Shown here: one piece after another, positions 61,736 through 64,000 of the stretch
How positions within the stretch are numbered: position 1 is the stretch's first letter
Layout: every line of letters begins with the position of its first letter
Notes under the pieces: generated by a model
Database searches by the model: none
What the model was told of the DNA's origin: nothing
What the model saw: only the letters and a program-made list of their open reading frames with translations
Translations under genes and position numbers: made by a program
Assembly: GCA_964397565.1 (NCBI GenBank)
Contig: CAYNJC010000007.1
Location: forward strand, 74,800-138,799
DNA from: JAPLST01 sp964397565
GTDB lineage: Bacteria > Auribacterota > UBA3054 > JAPLST01
DNA length: 64,000 bases
Direction of reading: 5' to 3'

Positions 61736-62839
61736 ATGTCCGAAGTGATTCTCAAGAATGTGCAGAAAGTGTATGACAACAAAGTCGTGGCCGTCAATGA
61801 TTTCAACCTGCACATTCAAGACAAGGAATTTGTCGTGCTGGTTGGCCCGTCCGGCTGCGGCAAATCCACGACCTTGCGCATGGTGGCCGGCCTGGAGGAG
61901 ATTACGGACGGAGAGATCCGGATTGGCGAACGGCTGGTGAACGATGTGCCGCCGAAAGATCGCGACATCGCCATGGTCTTTCAAAATTACGCCTTGTATC
62001 CCCACATGACGGTGTACAAGAATATGGCGTTTGGCTTGAAGTTGCGCAAATATCCCCGCAAAGAAATTGACCAGCGCGTGCGCGAAGCGGCGCGGATATT
62101 GGGCTTGGATGAGTTGCTGGAGCGCAAGCCCAAGCAACTGTCGGGCGGACAGCGCCAGCGGGTCGCGGTTGGTCGTGCCATTGTGCGCAAACCGAAAGTG
62201 TTCTTGTTTGACGAGCCCCTCTCCAACTTGGATGCCAAAATGCGCGTGCAGATGCGCACCGAAATCGCCAAGCTGCACAACCAGTTGCAGGCCACCATGA
62301 TCTACGTAACGCATGACCAAGTCGAAGCCATGACGATGGGCGACCGGATTGTGGTGATGAAAGACGGCCTGATCCAGCAAGTGGCAGATCCCTTGACGCT
62401 CTACGATCAACCCGCCAACAAATTTGTGGCCGGCTTTATTGGCAGCCCGCCGATGAATTTCATGGAAGGCATGATCATCGAAGAGCACGGCACGTTGTTC
62501 TTTCAGGGCGGCAGTGTCAAGATCAAAGTCCACGAGCAGCATCGCGAGCGACTGCGCGACGTCTGCGGCAAGCCCGTATCCTTTGGCCTGCGCCCGGAGG
62601 ACATCCGCGATCCGCACATTGCGAGCGAGGCGGCGACGGACAGCAGTGTGCAGGCCGCAGTCGTCGTGGTCGAACCCATGGGTTCCGAAACCTTTTTGTA
62701 CCTGTGGGCCGAGCCGCACTCGTTCATCGCCAAGGTGCGGGGGCATGATGTCTTCGACGTGGGGGACACGTTGCGACTGGTGTTCTCAATGGACAAAGCC
62801 CACTATTTTAACCATCAAACCGAAAAGGCGATCATATGA
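61736..62839 (+). CDS. Sugar-type ABC transporter ATPase (MsmK/UgpC-like)
   Basis: A 367-aa ATPase. Walker A GPSGCGKSTT (about 38-47), signature LSGGQRQRVA (about 136-145), Walker B VFLFDEPLSNLDA and H-loop VTHDQVEAM are intact. The C-terminal TOBE/OB domain (about 240-367) has 'SFGLRPEDIRDPH' as in MalK/UgpC/MsmK. In this class a single ATPase often serves several sugar importers; no permease or binding protein is adjacent. It overlaps the following small gene by 4 bp. Confidence 0.95.
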   Translation: MSEVILKNVQKVYDNKVVAVNDFNLHIQDKEFVVLVGPSGCGKSTTLRMVAGLEEITDGEIRIGERLVNDVPPKDRDIAMVFQNYALYPHMTVYKNMAFGLKLRKYPRKEIDQRVREAARILGLDELLERKPKQLSGGQRQRVAVGRAIVRKPKVFLFDEPLSNLDAKMRVQMRTEIAKLHNQLQATMIYVTHDQVEAMTMGDRIVVMKDGLIQQVADPLTLYDQPANKFVAGFIGSPPMNFMEGMIIEEHGTLFFQGGSVKIKVHEQHRERLRDVCGKPVSFGLRPEDIRDPHIASEAATDSSVQAAVVVVEPMGSETFLYLWAEPHSFIAKVRGHDVFDVGDTLRLVFSMDKAHYFNHQTEKAII

Positions 62840-63207
62840 CATGGCGCCGCGTGTGTGGAGTGGGTGTGGTGCTGGTGCACGCCGGTCTCGCCTGGGCGCT
62901 GCTCTCGGCCGACAATGACCGGACGCGCACACGCGTGCGCTATGCGCTCGAATCGGCCGGCTTCAGCTTAACGAATGTCTGGACCAGGATTGATTCCAAT
63001 CGCCGCTTGATCATGCTGGGCGGCACGCTCAGCTCGACCCAGGAGCAGTTCGCCATGTTCATGTACTTGACGAATTTTCCAATCGAGTTATCCTACATCC
63101 AGCAGTACATCAGCACGCCAGAACCGTCGAAATTCCCGTCCGATTTCACGATTGGATTCAATCCGTACCCGACCAACACAACCGGCGCGGGCGCCGCGCC
63201 GCCGTAA
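62836..63207 (+). CDS. Small exported hypothetical protein
   Basis: A 123-aa protein whose ATG overlaps the stop of the ATPase gene by ATGA. The first 25 residues are a signal anchor (VVLVHAGLAWALLSA). The remainder is soluble with 'SNRRLIMLGGTLSSTQEQFA' and a Pro/Thr-rich end. No family recognised; no obvious link with sugar transport. Confidence 0.6.
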   Translation: MTWRRVCGVGVVLVHAGLAWALLSADNDRTRTRVRYALESAGFSLTNVWTRIDSNRRLIMLGGTLSSTQEQFAMFMYLTNFPIELSYIQQYISTPEPSKFPSDFTIGFNPYPTNTTGAGAAPP

Positions 63208-63262
63208 GCGTGGCGTTATGGACATAGCCGCTGGTGCAGTCTGCGGCACATCCTCTGGAGCT

Positions 63263-63871
63263 TCAGCGGGGCACGCGCCCGCGTGCCCGCGACAGTTCGC
63301 TGCGAAAACGCAGCACGACATTCGACGGTGCGCACATCGGTGGAAAGATTGGCACCGTTTGATTCAATTGGATCGGCTGGGCGGTGAACAAATCTTTGAC
63401 CGCCGGTTCGAACGTGGCTTGCTCCAGCGGATATTCGTCCAATTCCACTTCCCAAGACCAGATCACGACATCCACGAGTGTGGTTGGCGCCACGGCATGT
63501 AAATCAACATTGACCGTCACGGCCCCCTTGTTGAACTCCTCGGCGTAGCTGATGCCGACCAAAAAGGTGTGCCGCTGGACGCAGTCGCTGTGCATGAATT
63601 CCGCCGTCGTCACCGTCAGGTAGCCGCTCCCCAACAGATACCGCTCGAAAACATCGGCGGCCGCGCTCCCGCGCGGATCATCGCCATGCTGGAGCGGCAG
63701 CATGACGTAGCCGACATAGTTGCTTAATGACCATTCCGGTTTGCAATTGACCTGAAAGACCGCGTAGCGATTGTTCAACAGATAATCAAAACCGGTCGAT
63801 GGATTGTGATAGCCGCAACCCGCCAGCAGGATGAGCACGAGACAGCACAGGAACCCGCGCGCGATTTTCAT
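63263..63871 (-). CDS. Lipoprotein of unknown function
   Basis: A 202-aa protein; the start at 63871 gives a signal peptide with canonical lipobox LLAGC (Cys at about 19). The mature part has GYHNPSTGFDYLLNN and 'FLVGISYAEEFNKGAVTVNV', no family recognised. The ATG at 63871 has GGAG upstream and a promoter at 63912-63940. The frame runs 23 codons further upstream, but these are not used. Convergent with the small exported gene. Confidence 0.75.
   Translation of the reverse strand: MKIARGFLCCLVLILLAGCGYHNPSTGFDYLLNNRYAVFQVNCKPEWSLSNYVGYVMLPLQHGDDPRGSAAADVFERYLLGSGYLTVTTAEFMHSDCVQRHTFLVGISYAEEFNKGAVTVNVDLHAVAPTTLVDVVIWSWEVELDEYPLEQATFEPAVKDLFTAQPIQLNQTVPIFPPMCAPSNVVLRFRSELSRARGRVPR
63269..63288. 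terminator. Hairpin at the end of the lipoprotein gene
   Basis: GGGCACGCG-CC-CGCGTGCCC between two convergent genes. No U-run. Confidence 0.4.
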
Positions 63872-63911
63872 ACGATCATACTCCGCAAAGGATAAGGCTG
63901 CATCATGGTCT

Positions 63912-63940
63912 ATTATAGCGAAACGCCATGGCCGGCGCAA
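63912..63940 (-). promoter_or_regulatory. Promoter of the lipoprotein gene
   Basis: On the minus strand TTGCGC (63935-63940), 17 nt, TATAAT (63912-63917), 40 nt before the ATG. Confidence 0.75.
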
Positions 63941-64000
63941 CCACGTGTCAAAATAATGTTAAAATGACAGGGTTATGATTAATAGAAATGACATGGTGAG

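Noticed and set aside
63975..64000. Possible start of a plus-strand gene (ATG at 63975 after TAAAAT)
   Set aside because: Only eight codons are visible before the window ends, so it cannot be supported.

Overview
The window is high-GC bacterial DNA with tightly packed genes. Several features suggest the PVC side of the tree (Verrucomicrobiota, Kiritimatiellota or Lentisphaerota): three secreted proteins end in PEP-CTERM exosortase sorting tails, there is a small exosortase-associated (TIGR04073-like) protein, and an ExbB/ExbD/ExbD/DUF4159 operon is present. This placement is an inference, because no rRNA or ribosomal protein gene is present. Host promoters look like standard vegetative ones (TTGACA, 17 nt, TAtnnT). 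In several cases the -10 box lies 6 or 7 nt before the ATG, which implies leaderless mRNAs.

Layout. 1-5.8 kb: 3' part of mfd, a TIGR04073-like secreted protein, the fossil of a sigma-54 activator, and an SGNH/alpha-beta hydrolase fusion. 5.84-25.75 kb: a 19.9-kb integrated element inside a tRNA-Ser(CGA) gene. 25.8-40.9 kb: host genes for a UroD-family enzyme, secreted proteins, class II DAHP synthase, a TPR-like protein, a giant GspK-like pseudopilin, a PEP-CTERM protein and a 4Fe-4S membrane protein. 40.9-55.0 kb: subtilase with PEP-CTERM tail, MFS transporter, CYTH protein, zinc/manganese-type ABC transporter, cupin, cold-shock protein, cardiolipin synthase, EEP-family hydrolase, methyltransferase, second PEP-CTERM protein and an ACT-domain protein. 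55.1-64 kb: a Tol/Exb-like operon (two TPR proteins, ExbB, two ExbD, DUF4159), a sugar-type ABC ATPase and a lipoprotein.

The element. A truncated 5' half of tRNA-Ser lies at the left edge (5796-5837) and an intact tRNA-Ser at the right edge (25709-25798), sharing an 18-bp identical core. The element therefore brings its own 5' half and promoter for the tRNA. Integrase arm-type repeats (GGTGTAAAT pairs) lie near both ends. Next to attL is an integrase operon read leftward from a divergent control region carrying two operator-like motifs. Rightward come a HTH protein, a replication-initiator-like protein, a DnaC-like loader and a 1312-aa phage tape measure protein, with no other recognisable virion gene. 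Then follow small genes, a 786-bp tandem duplication, a decayed ParB-like gene, a 31-bp repeat array, an MmeI-like restriction-modification enzyme, and an accessory end with decayed HTH genes, a repeat protein and small membrane proteins.

The most unusual object is the array at 17931-18452. It has CRISPR-like geometry (31-bp repeats, 33-35-bp spacers), but every spacer contains a different perfect inverted repeat, and several spacers share the same 5' flank. A related unit sits in the nearby ParB-like reading frame. A promoter abuts the array and overlaps a copy of the operator motif found in the element's divergent control region. No cas gene is in the window. I propose that this is a non-CRISPR hairpin array controlled by the element.
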